A DNA stretch of 64,000 nt from G963667675 sp965197565 (GTDB taxonomy: Bacteria; Chloroflexota; Dehalococcoidia; Lucifugimonadales; UBA3495): contig CBDANK010000003.1 in the NCBI GenBank assembly GCA_965197565.1, forward strand, positions 1,094,143-1,158,142, written 5' to 3'. How positions within the stretch are numbered: the stretch's first letter is position 1; the number at the start of each line of letters is the position of its first letter. The notes beneath the pieces are model-generated. The model was given only the letters and a program-made list of their open reading frames with translations. It made no database searches and was not told the origin of the DNA. Below are positions 1 to 9,169 of the stretch, in pieces. The position numbers and the translations under genes were made by a program.

Positions 1-73
1 AGTACAGCAAATCCGCGTTATGGTGGGCCAATAGATTCCGCTTGTATATTGGGTTTACCAGGAGGGAGTTATC

Positions 74-1228
74 ATGGAAGTGCAGCCCTACAACATTCAA
101 GTGCCGGAGGAGACCCTTACCGACCTGCAAGAAAGGCTGGCCCGTACCCGCTGGCCCGATGAGATTTCCGGGTCGGGGTGGGACTACGGGACCAACCTGG
201 CCTACCTGAAGGAACTGGTGGACTACTGGCGAAACGGGTTCGACTGGCGGGCCCAAGAGAAACTGATCAACACATTTGCCCACTACCGCACTCAAGTCGA
301 CGGGTTGGGCATTCACTTCATCCATGAAAAAGGAACGGGGCCTAACCCTTTGCCCCTAGTGGTGACCCACGGCTGGCCCGGTACGTTCTTCGAGATGCAC
401 AAGATTCTGCCCCTCTTGACCGATCCGGGCAGTCACGGGGGGGACCCTGCCGACTCTTTCAATGTGGTGGCCCCCTCGATGCCGGGCTACGGGTTCTCGG
501 ACCATCCTAATGAGCGGGGATTGCACGTGCTGAGGGTATCTGACCTATGGACCAAGCTCATGACCGAAGGTCTGGGCTATAACCGGTTCGGGGCCCACGG
601 CGGGGACTGGGGCGCCAGCGTTACTGCTTATCTGGGGTATGCATACCCCCAACACTTGATTGGCATTCACCTTACGTCGATGAGCAGTCCGGCGCCTTAC
701 CTTGGCGCCGGGTCCAGGGAACTGACCGAAGCGGAGAAGGCACATCAGCAACAAAGGGCGGAATGGACTCGAGACGAGGGCGGATACGGACATATTCAAG
801 GCACCAAGCCACAGACCCTGTCTTACGGGCTGAACGACTCCCCGGCGGGGCTGGCTGGCTGGATCGTGGAGAAGTACCGCTCTTGGAGCGATTGCGGCGG
901 CGACGTGGAGAGCAAGTATACCAAGGACGAGCTATTAACTACCATCACCATCTACTGGGCAACCCAAACCATCAATTCTTCCACCCGCCTCTATTATGAG
1001 ACCCAGAACCATCCTTGGAGAATGAATGAAGGGGAGCGCATCCAGGCTCCGGCGGCCATGGCCTGGTTTCCCCATGAAATAAGCCCCGCGCCCCGAGAGT
1101 GGGGCGAGCGCTCCTACAATGTGCAGCGCTGGACCGAGATGCCGCGGGGAGGCCACTTTGCTGCTTTGGAAGAGCCGGAATTGCTGGTCGAGGACATCCG
1201 GGCGTTTTTCAGGACGTTGCGGAGCTAG
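74..1228 (+). CDS. Epoxide hydrolase, N-terminal-domain alpha/beta hydrolase
   Basis: Predicted cytosolic alpha/beta hydrolase of the microsomal-type epoxide hydrolase family, 384 residues, the usual length. These enzymes open epoxides to diols through a covalent Asp ester. The N-terminal EHN domain covers about residues 1-105; the oxyanion motif HGWPG starts at His99; the nucleophile motif GGDWGAS has Asp178; the catalytic His is probably His361 in GGHFAALE. The acid residue was not assigned. The ATG at 74 follows a strong GGAGGG Shine-Dalgarno, so the start is well supported. It is followed 62 bp later by an MFS transporter on the same strand, consistent with uptake or efflux of the same class of compound. 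The exact substrate cannot be read from sequence; juvenile-hormone-type or limonene-type epoxides are family possibilities only. Confidence 0.9.
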   Translation: MEVQPYNIQVPEETLTDLQERLARTRWPDEISGSGWDYGTNLAYLKELVDYWRNGFDWRAQEKLINTFAHYRTQVDGLGIHFIHEKGTGPNPLPLVVTHGWPGTFFEMHKILPLLTDPGSHGGDPADSFNVVAPSMPGYGFSDHPNERGLHVLRVSDLWTKLMTEGLGYNRFGAHGGDWGASVTAYLGYAYPQHLIGIHLTSMSSPAPYLGAGSRELTEAEKAHQQQRAEWTRDEGGYGHIQGTKPQTLSYGLNDSPAGLAGWIVEKYRSWSDCGGDVESKYTKDELLTTITIYWATQTINSSTRLYYETQNHPWRMNEGERIQAPAAMAWFPHEISPAPREWGERSYNVQRWTEMPRGGHFAALEEPELLVEDIRAFFRTLRS

Positions 1229-1290
1229 TTGGGTTCGGTTCTACCCTGCCAGGCGTTTCTCGTTGAACATCGGCCCCCGGCACCGGTAAC

Positions 1291-2610
1291 ATGACATTCA
1301 CCGGCCTGCTGGTCTTGGCCTCCGGCTTTTTCCTCATGACCCTTGCCGGCACTCCGGTGATCGCCCGGGGGGTGCGGGGGTTGTTGGCGGGTTACGCCGG
1401 TGTCATCTTGACCATCGGCATACTTGTCAATATGGCCTCCGGTTTCGCTCTGACCACTCACAGCCTGACTATACCTCCCATGAGGGATGACCTGGGTATC
1501 TCCTATACTCAGGTCGGACTGCTGATTACGGTGGCTGGTGCTGTCAGGTTGGCCCCTAGTTTGATCGCCGGGGCCCTGGCGCCCCGGTACGGAAGCCGCA
1601 ATTTGATTGGGGTTGGAACCATCCTTTGCGGCGCATCGATGCTCCTGTTGGGGGCCGCTCCCAACTATTTCGTCGCGCTGGCGGCTACGGCCTTGATGGG
1701 GCTGGGCAGCGAGATAGGCCTGATTCCCATGATGGGCCTTGTGGCCCCCTGGTTTTCCATTCGAACCCGGGGTGTGGTTTCGGGTGTGCTCTCTTCAGGA
1801 GGAAGTGTCGCCATCATAACCACTGGTTTGGTGGTACCACTGCTGATCGGCCAAAGTCCGGTTGAAGGCTGGCGCAACACCTGGTTCATTTTCGGTGGGT
1901 TGGTGGTAATCTGCGGAATCACTGCCCAGGGTTTCCTCCGGGACCGTCCCGAGGAAGCCTCCGGAATCCCCCTCCAGTCGGCGCCGCTCGATGGACCCCG
2001 TCCTACCTGGCCCTTGGCAGTATTCAAAAACCCTTGGGTCTGGTTGATGTCCTATTTGGCTTTGTGGGCCGGTTTTGTCAGCGGCATATTCGGCACCTTT
2101 TTCGGCGCCTATCTGACCAATGAAAATGGCGTCAGTTTTTCTGCCGCCGGCCAGCTATTCCTGCTGGTAGGCGTGCTTAGCGTGTTGAGCGGTATCCTGT
2201 GGGGCAGAGTGTCGGACCGGTTGGGCCGGGGCCCGGCTTTCGCTCTAGCCTACTTGGTCCAGGGAATAGGATACGCATCGTTCTGGCTGGTCCCTATCAC
2301 CACGGTATTTATTCTGGGTTCGATCTTAATAGGCTTGACCATTCGAGCCGGTTACACCTTGTGCGCGGCTGGCTCGGGCGACCACGTGCCGGTCAACCTG
2401 GCCGCCACCGCCTTTGGCATGATGGCCTTTGGGGCCGGCTTGGGCAGCACCCTTTCGCCCATAATAGCTGGGACTCTCGCCGATAATATTGGGATCAGAT
2501 GGGTCTTTGCTCTGGGAGCCGGCGCCTCTTTGATGGGGGCGGTAGGCGCCTTGGTGCTCTCCACCTCTAGGTCCTTGGTCCAACCGATGATCGCGGTTCC
2601 GGGCGACTAG
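1291..2610 (+). CDS. MFS transporter
   Basis: Major facilitator superfamily permease, 439 residues with about 12 hydrophobic segments. The MFS motif between TM2 and TM3 appears as GALAPRYGSRN and its counterpart between TM8 and TM9 as GRVSDRLGRG. The first 35 residues form an extra hydrophobic stretch not typical of the family; an internal ATG at 1432 would give a more standard N-terminus, so the start is uncertain. Located directly after the epoxide hydrolase, likely co-transcribed. Its last 4 bp overlap the convergent methyltransferase gene. Substrate unknown; resembles the CynX/NimT or monocarboxylate-like MFS groups common beside catabolic genes. Confidence 0.88.
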   Translation: MTFTGLLVLASGFFLMTLAGTPVIARGVRGLLAGYAGVILTIGILVNMASGFALTTHSLTIPPMRDDLGISYTQVGLLITVAGAVRLAPSLIAGALAPRYGSRNLIGVGTILCGASMLLLGAAPNYFVALAATALMGLGSEIGLIPMMGLVAPWFSIRTRGVVSGVLSSGGSVAIITTGLVVPLLIGQSPVEGWRNTWFIFGGLVVICGITAQGFLRDRPEEASGIPLQSAPLDGPRPTWPLAVFKNPWVWLMSYLALWAGFVSGIFGTFFGAYLTNENGVSFSAAGQLFLLVGVLSVLSGILWGRVSDRLGRGPAFALAYLVQGIGYASFWLVPITTVFILGSILIGLTIRAGYTLCAAGSGDHVPVNLAATAFGMMAFGAGLGSTLSPIIAGTLADNIGIRWVFALGAGASLMGAVGALVLSTSRSLVQPMIAVPGD

Positions 2611-3431
2611 TTGCTGTCTGGGCGCCAGATTACTAAGCCAGGTTCCAAGGACTGGGACCCGCGAATAACCAGGGTCCCCTCCACTTCTTCCAGCAGATTG
2701 GGCAGCATACTCTCCAGTTGGGACATTTCGGGGCTGTCCGGGGCCAGGTATAGGCGGCGGCTCAATTGCTCCAAGGCTTGCTCCTGATCGTCGAAGCCTC
2801 TTGACTGTTGGGGCGGCAACATCTCCACTTGGGCGTCGATGTCCAACTCGGCCAACACCTCTTGAAGCTCAGGCAGACTGGGTAAGGGAAGCCGTTCCTC
2901 TCCGTGGACTCGTTTCCACAACGGGTATGTTTGAGATTGGGGAGCGGATTTGTACAACACCAGCAGCACGCTCTGGCGAGTGTGGGACTCTATCTTCCGA
3001 AGGAAACCCTCAATGTCTGCCACCACGTACAAAACATGGCAGCACAACACCACGTCGGCAGCCTCCACTTCGGCGTCTTCCCACTTTGCTTGCACCAATG
3101 ACACGTTCTGGATAGACAAGTCGGACAATTGCTGGCTCAAGACTTGGGCCATACTGGAAGATGGTTCCACCGCGTACACATGGCGGCAATTCAGAGCCAG
3201 CGGCAAGGACAGCCTACCGCCTCCTGCGCCTACGTCCAAGAGCGTTTGATGGGCTTGCACCTCCCGCTTTAGCCGATTCACCAAGGGGTCATCGGTGCGC
3301 CAAGGGTCGGCCTTGAACTGCTGGGCATAGGGGCGCCAATGGTCATTGGGCGGCGGCTCATGGCGTCGCATCCTCTCGGACTGTGAGTGTTCTGCCTCGA
3401 CCATGTACTTCCACTGCTGGATCGCCGACAT
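2607..3431 (-). CDS. Class I SAM-dependent methyltransferase
   Basis: A 274-residue cytosolic methyltransferase. The SAM-binding motif I is LLDVGAGGGRLSLPLA around residues 63-78, followed by an acidic residue at the end of strand 2 (AVEPSSSMA) and motif post-I/IV VVLCCHVLYVV. The N-terminal 50 residues (basic, with a WRPYAQQF segment) resemble small-molecule or methyltransferase type 11/12 proteins. It is convergent with the MFS gene and overlaps it by 4 bp, so the two transcripts collide at this point. Substrate unknown. No operon partner is seen upstream, where there is a repeat-bearing intergenic region. Confidence 0.85.
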   Translation of the reverse strand: MSAIQQWKYMVEAEHSQSERMRRHEPPPNDHWRPYAQQFKADPWRTDDPLVNRLKREVQAHQTLLDVGAGGGRLSLPLALNCRHVYAVEPSSSMAQVLSQQLSDLSIQNVSLVQAKWEDAEVEAADVVLCCHVLYVVADIEGFLRKIESHTRQSVLLVLYKSAPQSQTYPLWKRVHGEERLPLPSLPELQEVLAELDIDAQVEMLPPQQSRGFDDQEQALEQLSRRLYLAPDSPEMSQLESMLPNLLEEVEGTLVIRGSQSLEPGLVIWRPDSN

Positions 3432-3881
3432 TGCCCGCCCTTTCCTCGATAGAGATCAGCTTATGGTTCAATGGACCATTGTAATGTCCCCGCCGCCCTC
3501 CCTCAACCCAAAAGCGATCATACTCAGGGCAATCGCATTTGGACTGAATTTTCCTGTCATTCCTGCGAAGGCAGGAATCCAGGCCCCTAATTCGCCAATG
3601 CTGTCACGGCAATCGGCCACATAGTGGCCTCTGGACTCCGGCTTTCGCCGGAGTGACGGATGGGTTGTTTCTAGTGCGATAGCCCCGCCCGGAGGAATAC
3701 ATAGTATTGACCCGGTCTAAGGCCACCGCTATAGTAGTCGCTGTCAGCTCCTTGGAGATATACGCTTGGACCGGGAATAGGTTTGAGTGTCTGTCGGACG
3801 GCTCCGAAAAAGGACAAGCCAAACTTTTAAACAAGGCCAGCCGCACCAAGATTATCACAACGGGAAGAGGGAGGGTGAAAT
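3432..3881. other. Intergenic region with a dispersed palindromic repeat
   Basis: Contains no credible gene. Both the upstream methyltransferase and the downstream amidohydrolase point away from it, so promoters for both should lie here. The recognisable content is the inverted repeat pair at 3553-3660. Short ORFs crossing it encode VIPAKAGIQ / VTPAKAGVQ, a well-known translation artefact of this repeat type. Confidence 0.6.
3553..3660. repeat. Dispersed inverted-repeat element (PAKAGIQ type)
   Basis: Two facing hairpin units: one beginning with CTGTCATTCCTGCGAAGGCA at 3554 and one reading CTCCGGCTTTCGCCGGAGTG at 3636. Each is a short palindrome and the two units are inverted to each other, with about 50 bp between. 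Such CATTCC-GCGAAAGC-GGAATCCAG units are widespread intergenic repeats in many bacterial genomes. Function unknown; possibly transcript-stabilising or a MITE relic. Confidence 0.7.
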
Positions 3882-5015
3882 ATGGCTGATTATAGGGTCA
3901 TATCCTCGGACAACCACGTTTTCGAGCCGCCAGACCTGTGGACCACCAGGATCGAGCCCAAATACAGAGACCGGTGCCCCCGGGTCATGGATACCGATGG
4001 AGGCCCCATGTGGGTCGTCGAGGATAGAAAGCAACAGGGCTTTGGGCAGGGCACTCAACCGGGAATGCGGTTCGACGAGCCGGAAAATATGACCAACTTC
4101 GGTGAGTGGGAGGAAGTCCGGCCTGGAGGCTACGACCCGGTTGAAGCCGTCAAGGACCTGGACATCGACGGCGTGGATGTGAGCGTAACCTACCCCAGCA
4201 TCGGGCTCTTTCTCTACTGTACGACGCGGGACAGCGAGCTGTTCACGGCCATCTGCCGTACGTACAACGACTGGCTTGGCGAGTTTTGTAGCGCCGCCCC
4301 CAACCGGCTCAAGGGCATCGCCATGCTCAACGTGGACGAGGTGTCCGTCGGGGTGAGGGAGCTGGAGAGGTGCGCGAAGCTGGGGTTCGCGGGGGCAATG
4401 ATACCAGTGCAGGCCCCTGAGGACATGCGGTACGACTCGCCGGCCTATGATCAGCTATGGGCCGCGGCCCAGGACCTGGAGATGCCCCTGAGCCTGCACA
4501 TCACCACCAATCGGATTGGCCCCGACCCGGAAGAATGGGAGAATTTACAAGCTGATATTTACACTCTATCCAAGCACATGCTGATCAACGGCGACCACTG
4601 GATCAGGATGTCTCTCTCCGACATCATCTTCGCTGGCGTATTCGACCGCTTCCCGAAGCTCCATGTAGGCTCGGTGGAACACGAGTTGTCGTGGGTGCCC
4701 TACTTCCTCATGAAGCTGGACTGGCTCCACAACTTGAATCCCCCTGAGAGAGGTGGATACAGGTTCAAGAACGATATGCTTCCCAGCGAGGTATTCAGAC
4801 AGAACGTGTTTGTCGACTTCCAGGAAGACCCCGTGGGGATAGAGATGAGGCGCGAAATAGGGGTCGACAATATCCTCTGGGGCTCCGACTACCCCCACAT
4901 TGAGTCCACCTTCCCGCGCTCTCACGAGATTCTCGATAATATTCTGGCGGACTGCACCGATGAGGAGAAAGCGAAGATAGTTGGCGGGAACGCCGCGAGG
5001 ATTTACCGCATATGA
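3882..5015 (+). CDS. Amidohydrolase family protein (ACMSD-like TIM barrel)
   Basis: Metal-dependent hydrolase of the amidohydrolase 2 family, 377 residues. The first metal motif is degenerate, SSDNHVFEP (residues 8-16), as in the SDSHVxEP subfamily; the barrel contributes His206 in LHITTN, a His in GSVEHELSW and the invariant Asp336 in WGSDYPH. Members decarboxylate or hydrolyse aromatic and heterocyclic acids in the cytosol. A GAGGGAGG ribosome site 6 bp before the ATG supports the start. The GMC oxidoreductase begins 18 bp after its stop, so the two form an operon. The substrate is not deducible; the pairing with a flavin alcohol oxidase and luciferase-like monooxygenases points to catabolism of a xenobiotic or terpenoid-like compound (inference). 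Confidence 0.9.
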   Translation: MADYRVISSDNHVFEPPDLWTTRIEPKYRDRCPRVMDTDGGPMWVVEDRKQQGFGQGTQPGMRFDEPENMTNFGEWEEVRPGGYDPVEAVKDLDIDGVDVSVTYPSIGLFLYCTTRDSELFTAICRTYNDWLGEFCSAAPNRLKGIAMLNVDEVSVGVRELERCAKLGFAGAMIPVQAPEDMRYDSPAYDQLWAAAQDLEMPLSLHITTNRIGPDPEEWENLQADIYTLSKHMLINGDHWIRMSLSDIIFAGVFDRFPKLHVGSVEHELSWVPYFLMKLDWLHNLNPPERGGYRFKNDMLPSEVFRQNVFVDFQEDPVGIEMRREIGVDNILWGSDYPHIESTFPRSHEILDNILADCTDEEKAKIVGGNAARIYRI

Positions 5016-5033
5016 GGACCGCAGGAGGGCAAC

Positions 5034-6569
5034 ATGAGGTACGACGTTATCGTGGTGGGAGCCGGGTCGGCCGGGTGTGCGCTGGCCACGCGGCTGTCGG
5101 AGGACCCGGGGCGTTCGGTCCTGCTGCTGGAAGCGGGCCCCGACTACCCCAGTCTAGAGGACACTCCCGACGATCTCAGGGACGGGGACAACCATTCAAA
5201 AGCCTGGATGGCGGGAGCGCCGCACAACTGGTCTTTCGTGGCGTCGGCCAACGCCCACCAAGCGGAGCCGATGCCCCTGCCCCGCGGCAAGGTTGTCGGC
5301 GGCAGTAGCTCCGTCAACGTACAGGCCTGGATGCGGGGAATCCCAGAGGATTATGACAATTGGGCTTCATTGGGCAACGACGAGTGGTCGTTTGCCAAAC
5401 TGCTACCCTATTTCCTGAAGATGGAGACGGACCTGGACTTTGGGGGCGACTTCCACGGCTCAACCGGCCCAACTCCGGTTCGCCGCCACAAAATGGAGTC
5501 GTGGGCCCGGTTCCCTAAGGCCTTCTATCAGGCCTGTCTTGACCAAGGCTTCCCCGACAGTCCGGATATGAACAGCCCCGAATCCACCGGTGTAGGCTCC
5601 ATGCCCGCAAACAACATCGACGGCGTGCGCATGAGCACAGCGCTGACCTATGTCAACCCCAACCGCCACAGGGTCAATTTGACCGTCAGGGCGAAGGTTC
5701 ACGCTAGGCGCATCTTGTTCGAGGGCAAGAAAGCGATAGGCGTCGAGGTGGAGAGCGGCGGAGAGAGGTTCGTCGTGGAGGGGGCAGAGGTCGTACTCAG
5801 CGCCGGGGCCGTCGGGTCGCCTCACTTGCTGATGCTGTCCGGGGTGGGCCCGGCGGATCACCTGCGCAGCATGGGGATCGAGGTCATCCATGACCTTCCC
5901 GGTGTGGGCCAGAACGTGCGGGACCACCCAACGATCTCGGTTGAGGCCAGGGCGCAGGACGGCTTCGTCTTGGAGCCCGATGCGGTGAAGTCAACGACCG
6001 GCCTTCGCTACACAGCCGAAGGGTCCAGCTATCGAAACGACATGCAGCTCTGGGTGTCTTCTGTACCCAACGACAAATACGGACGTACTCCACAGGAAAA
6101 GATCCTTGCCCTCAGTTGCGTGTTGTGCTATCCCTTGAGCATCGGCCAGATGAGGCTTACCTCGACCGACCCCCATGTTCAGCCGCATATCGACTTCAGA
6201 TACCTGGAGCACCAGTGGGACTTGGAGCGGATGCGCGATGGCGTGCGCCTCTGCCTCCGCTTAATGGAGCACGAGGCTGTCGCCGGGATTATCTCCCACC
6301 TGACCGCACCAAATGACATCGACCGGGCCTCCGAGGAAGCCCTGGACGCCTGGCTTCTTAGTAACGTGGCTAGTCTTCAGCACATCTCCTGCACCTGCAA
6401 AATGGGGCCGGCCTCAGACCCGATGGCCGTCGTTGATCAGCGTTGTCGTGTATACGGGCTGGAGGGGTTGAGTGTAGCGGACGCCTCGGTGCAGCCACGG
6501 ATTGTTCGCGCCACTACAAATGCGACCGCGATCCTCATTGGCGAACGCGCCGCCGACTGGATCAAATAG
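5034..6569 (+). CDS. GMC family FAD-dependent oxidoreductase (choline dehydrogenase-like)
   Basis: Cytosolic flavoprotein of 511 residues that oxidises an alcohol to an aldehyde or ketone. The FAD-binding Rossmann motif GAGSAG is at residues 9-14 and ends in LLLEAG; GMC signature 1 is GGSSSVNVQAWMRG and signature 2 lies in AGAVGSPHLLMLSGVGP. The C-terminal catalytic His is probably His450 in LQHISCTCKMG, a variant of the more common HPxGTC(R/K)MG; the second active-site position falls in RATTNATAIL. Start supported by AGGAGGG 5 bp before ATG. Second gene of the operon with the amidohydrolase. Length is normal (500-560). Confidence 0.92.
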   Translation: MRYDVIVVGAGSAGCALATRLSEDPGRSVLLLEAGPDYPSLEDTPDDLRDGDNHSKAWMAGAPHNWSFVASANAHQAEPMPLPRGKVVGGSSSVNVQAWMRGIPEDYDNWASLGNDEWSFAKLLPYFLKMETDLDFGGDFHGSTGPTPVRRHKMESWARFPKAFYQACLDQGFPDSPDMNSPESTGVGSMPANNIDGVRMSTALTYVNPNRHRVNLTVRAKVHARRILFEGKKAIGVEVESGGERFVVEGAEVVLSAGAVGSPHLLMLSGVGPADHLRSMGIEVIHDLPGVGQNVRDHPTISVEARAQDGFVLEPDAVKSTTGLRYTAEGSSYRNDMQLWVSSVPNDKYGRTPQEKILALSCVLCYPLSIGQMRLTSTDPHVQPHIDFRYLEHQWDLERMRDGVRLCLRLMEHEAVAGIISHLTAPNDIDRASEEALDAWLLSNVASLQHISCTCKMGPASDPMAVVDQRCRVYGLEGLSVADASVQPRIVRATTNATAILIGERAADWIK

Positions 6570-6662
6570 GTGATCTGCGTCGGCGAGAGAGACGATGGAT
6601 GGGGTATCACTACTGATAGGCGGCCCGCTTGAATCTAATGTTTGGTAAAAGGAGTGGGTACT

Positions 6663-7808
6663 ATGCGTTTCGACTCTACACCTTACTATCACGTCGGAGA
6701 GGACTACGCTTGGGAGACGCTGATCGATGAGATGCGGCAAGAAGTTCAGCTTATGGACCAAGCGGGATTCGGCGGTTTCTGGCTGGCCGAGCACCACTTC
6801 GGCTGGGACGGCTGGTACCGGGCCTCTCCAAATCCCATCATGCTGGGGGCCGACCTGGCCCGATACAGCGATCGGATGCGGGTAGGTCAATGCGGTATCA
6901 TCGTTCCGGACTGGAATCCTATTCGAATAGCTGAAGATATCGCCCTTTTGGACCAGTTCACCAAAGGCCGGGTGGAGTTCGGCGTGGCCCGGGGTCTGGA
7001 AAGCCGGGCTTCGATCCAGTTCAATAAAGACGCCGACCGGCAAAACCAGGAACGTAACCGGGCCCTCTTTGAAGAGAGCATGGAGATCATTCTTGGTATC
7101 TGGACCGAAGAGGCCTTCAAGCACAGCGGGGAGTTTTATACCTATCCCGTCCCGGGCTGGAAGGAGACCAACCCCATGGTCTTCGACCCTCGCTATCACA
7201 AGGATGACGGGGAGCTTATCGCTCTAGGCCTTCAGCCCAAACCATATCAACAACCCCATCCCCCGGTGTGGATGATGGCCGAGTCCAAGGAATCCTACGA
7301 CTACATTGGCAAAAAGGGCCTGGGAGCTCTGTGTTCCGCCTCGTCCCTGGGCAGGATGAAGGAGTCCTGGGCCGTTCATAACGACGCCCTCTCAGAGGTC
7401 CAAGGGAGGGACGTCCCCTTTGGTGAGAAGCTGGCCGTTATGCGGCCCACCTACGTCGCAGAGACCTACGAAGAGGCGGTAAATGCCGTAAGGGAAGGGG
7501 CGAACCTCCTGGGGAGTTGGAGCTCCAGGGCGCCTTACCGGGCCCGTAGAGCCGTGGTCACGGAGGAGGAGTTCTCCGAGAAGGACATGGACTTATCCTA
7601 TTTCGATTTTCAGATGAAACATGAGCTGATTCTGGTAGGCTCTCCCGATTCGGTGGCCGAGTCTATAGAGAGGCTCAGGTCAGAAGTAAACTGCCAACAC
7701 CTGGCTCTTTTTCTCAATTTCCCCGGTCTCTCCTTTGAACAGGTCATGCGCAACCTGGAGCTTTTCGGGGAGAAGGTGATGCCTCGGTTTCCGAAACAAA
7801 GCGATTAG
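6663..7808 (+). CDS. LLM-class flavin-dependent oxidoreductase
   Basis: Bacterial luciferase-like monooxygenase fold, 381 residues from the ATG at 6663, which has AAAGGAG 8 bp upstream; an in-frame TTG at 6642 would overlap that ribosome site and is less likely. N-terminal strands show the typical GFGGFWLAEHHFG segment (His-His near the flavin), and VEFGVARG is the phosphate-proximal loop. These enzymes use FMNH2 or F420 to oxygenate or reduce small molecules. Located 93 bp after the GMC gene on the same strand. The specific substrate is unknown; SAR202-type Chloroflexota carry many paralogues of this family. Confidence 0.9.
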   Translation: MRFDSTPYYHVGEDYAWETLIDEMRQEVQLMDQAGFGGFWLAEHHFGWDGWYRASPNPIMLGADLARYSDRMRVGQCGIIVPDWNPIRIAEDIALLDQFTKGRVEFGVARGLESRASIQFNKDADRQNQERNRALFEESMEIILGIWTEEAFKHSGEFYTYPVPGWKETNPMVFDPRYHKDDGELIALGLQPKPYQQPHPPVWMMAESKESYDYIGKKGLGALCSASSLGRMKESWAVHNDALSEVQGRDVPFGEKLAVMRPTYVAETYEEAVNAVREGANLLGSWSSRAPYRARRAVVTEEEFSEKDMDLSYFDFQMKHELILVGSPDSVAESIERLRSEVNCQHLALFLNFPGLSFEQVMRNLELFGEKVMPRFPKQSD

Positions 7809-7881
7809 CCGGTATTTGACATAACCTGCTGTCTACAGAATCGGATTGCCACTCAATCTTGGAAATACGCGAGGTCGAGGA

Positions 7882-8829
7882 ATGGACCGAAAGCTTATTG
7901 GCATAGCTGTAAATGGGACCAGGGTTGCTGAGATCCAAACGGCCATCGAGCGGGCTGAACAGTTGGGAATCCAAGCGGTGTGGATGCCCACCGGGGGCGC
8001 CGCCCTCGACAACATCACCACCCTTGCGGCGGCGGCGGCACGGACGCGGAGCATCATGTTGGGCACCTCCATAGTGCCCACATATCCCCGTCATCCGCTG
8101 GTTATGGCGCAGCAAGTACAGGTGATAGCCCAACTGGCTCCGGGACGGTTCAGGTTGGGAATCGGCCCCAGCCATCGTTCCCTAATGCGGCAAATGGGTA
8201 TAAATCTCCAGAGTCCAATGGGTTATATGCGTGAGTACTTGAGGATACTGAAGGCATTGTTGCAAGAAGGCAAGGTGGACTTCGACGGCGAATTTTACCA
8301 AGCCCACGAGACGATCCCGGAACCTCTGGATATGCCGGTAATGGCCTCGGCTCTCCAGCGTGGTTCCTTTGAGTTGTGTGGGGCGGAGTCCGACGGAGCC
8401 ATTACCTGGGTCTGCCCGAAAGATTACTTGCGTGACGTGGCCCTGCCCGCCATGAGGAAAGGCGCCGAGGAGGCCGGACGTCCGGTCCCCCCGCTAATAG
8501 CCCACGTTCCTGTATGTATTCACGACAACCGCAACGAAGTCCGCGCCGTTTTCAGGGAGGAATACGCTTCAATCCTGCTGCCTTTTTACCGCCGCATGTT
8601 GGTGGCGTCAGGCTATCCCGAGGCTGCTAAGGGTGGCTGGAGCGACGCTATGATCGAAGGACTGCTCATCTATGGCGATGAGAGCCGGGTAGCCGAAGGA
8701 TTGCGGGACCTGCTCGCTATGGGGGCGACCGAGCTCCTGGTGTCGGAGGTTTTGGTAGGAAACAACCAACCGGCTGCTCTGGACCGTACCCTTAGGCTGG
8801 TGGGGCAAGTAGCCCAGTCCATCGCGTAA
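7882..8829 (+). CDS. LLM-class flavin/F420-dependent oxidoreductase
   Basis: Second luciferase-like protein, 315 residues from ATG 7882 (GAGG 7 bp upstream; an upstream in-frame TTG at 7846 lacks a ribosome site). It resembles the shorter F420-dependent (MER / TIGR03564-like) branch: starts with a beta strand LIGIAVNGT, then GIQAVWMPT, GTSIVPTYPRHPLVMAQQ and the loop RFRLGIGPSHR. It follows the previous LLM gene by 73 bp in the same orientation. The two proteins differ clearly and are not a recent duplication. It is the last gene of the catabolic block before tRNA-Gly. Confidence 0.88.
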   Translation: MDRKLIGIAVNGTRVAEIQTAIERAEQLGIQAVWMPTGGAALDNITTLAAAAARTRSIMLGTSIVPTYPRHPLVMAQQVQVIAQLAPGRFRLGIGPSHRSLMRQMGINLQSPMGYMREYLRILKALLQEGKVDFDGEFYQAHETIPEPLDMPVMASALQRGSFELCGAESDGAITWVCPKDYLRDVALPAMRKGAEEAGRPVPPLIAHVPVCIHDNRNEVRAVFREEYASILLPFYRRMLVASGYPEAAKGGWSDAMIEGLLIYGDESRVAEGLRDLLAMGATELLVSEVLVGNNQPAALDRTLRLVGQVAQSIA

Positions 8830-8980
8830 CTAGGCAGGTCAGGCGCTTAGACTCGTGGGGGCAACTCAGCTTTCCCCTAATTATTTGAGTCCTGAAGGTT
8901 CCGGCATCTGTTCTTCCGGGATTCTGGGTCGCTTTGATATACTTGCAAATCCTGCTAGACTCTGCCTTGGTTGCCAGACG

Positions 8981-9055
<75 letters not shown>

Positions 9056-9169
9056 ATACTATCCGTTTTCAAATATAAAACTGCTGTCAAATGGCTGCGG
9101 TTATCACTATTCTTATCACTCTGCAAACCTGCAGACTGACCTGTGTTGATGTCCAGCGAAAATGTCCGA

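Noticed and set aside
3604..3858. ORF with VTPAKAGVQ
   Set aside because: Typical translation of an intergenic palindromic repeat, no ribosome site.
5460..5927. 155-codon - strand ORF within the GMC gene
   Set aside because: Antisense shadow of a conserved enzyme gene.
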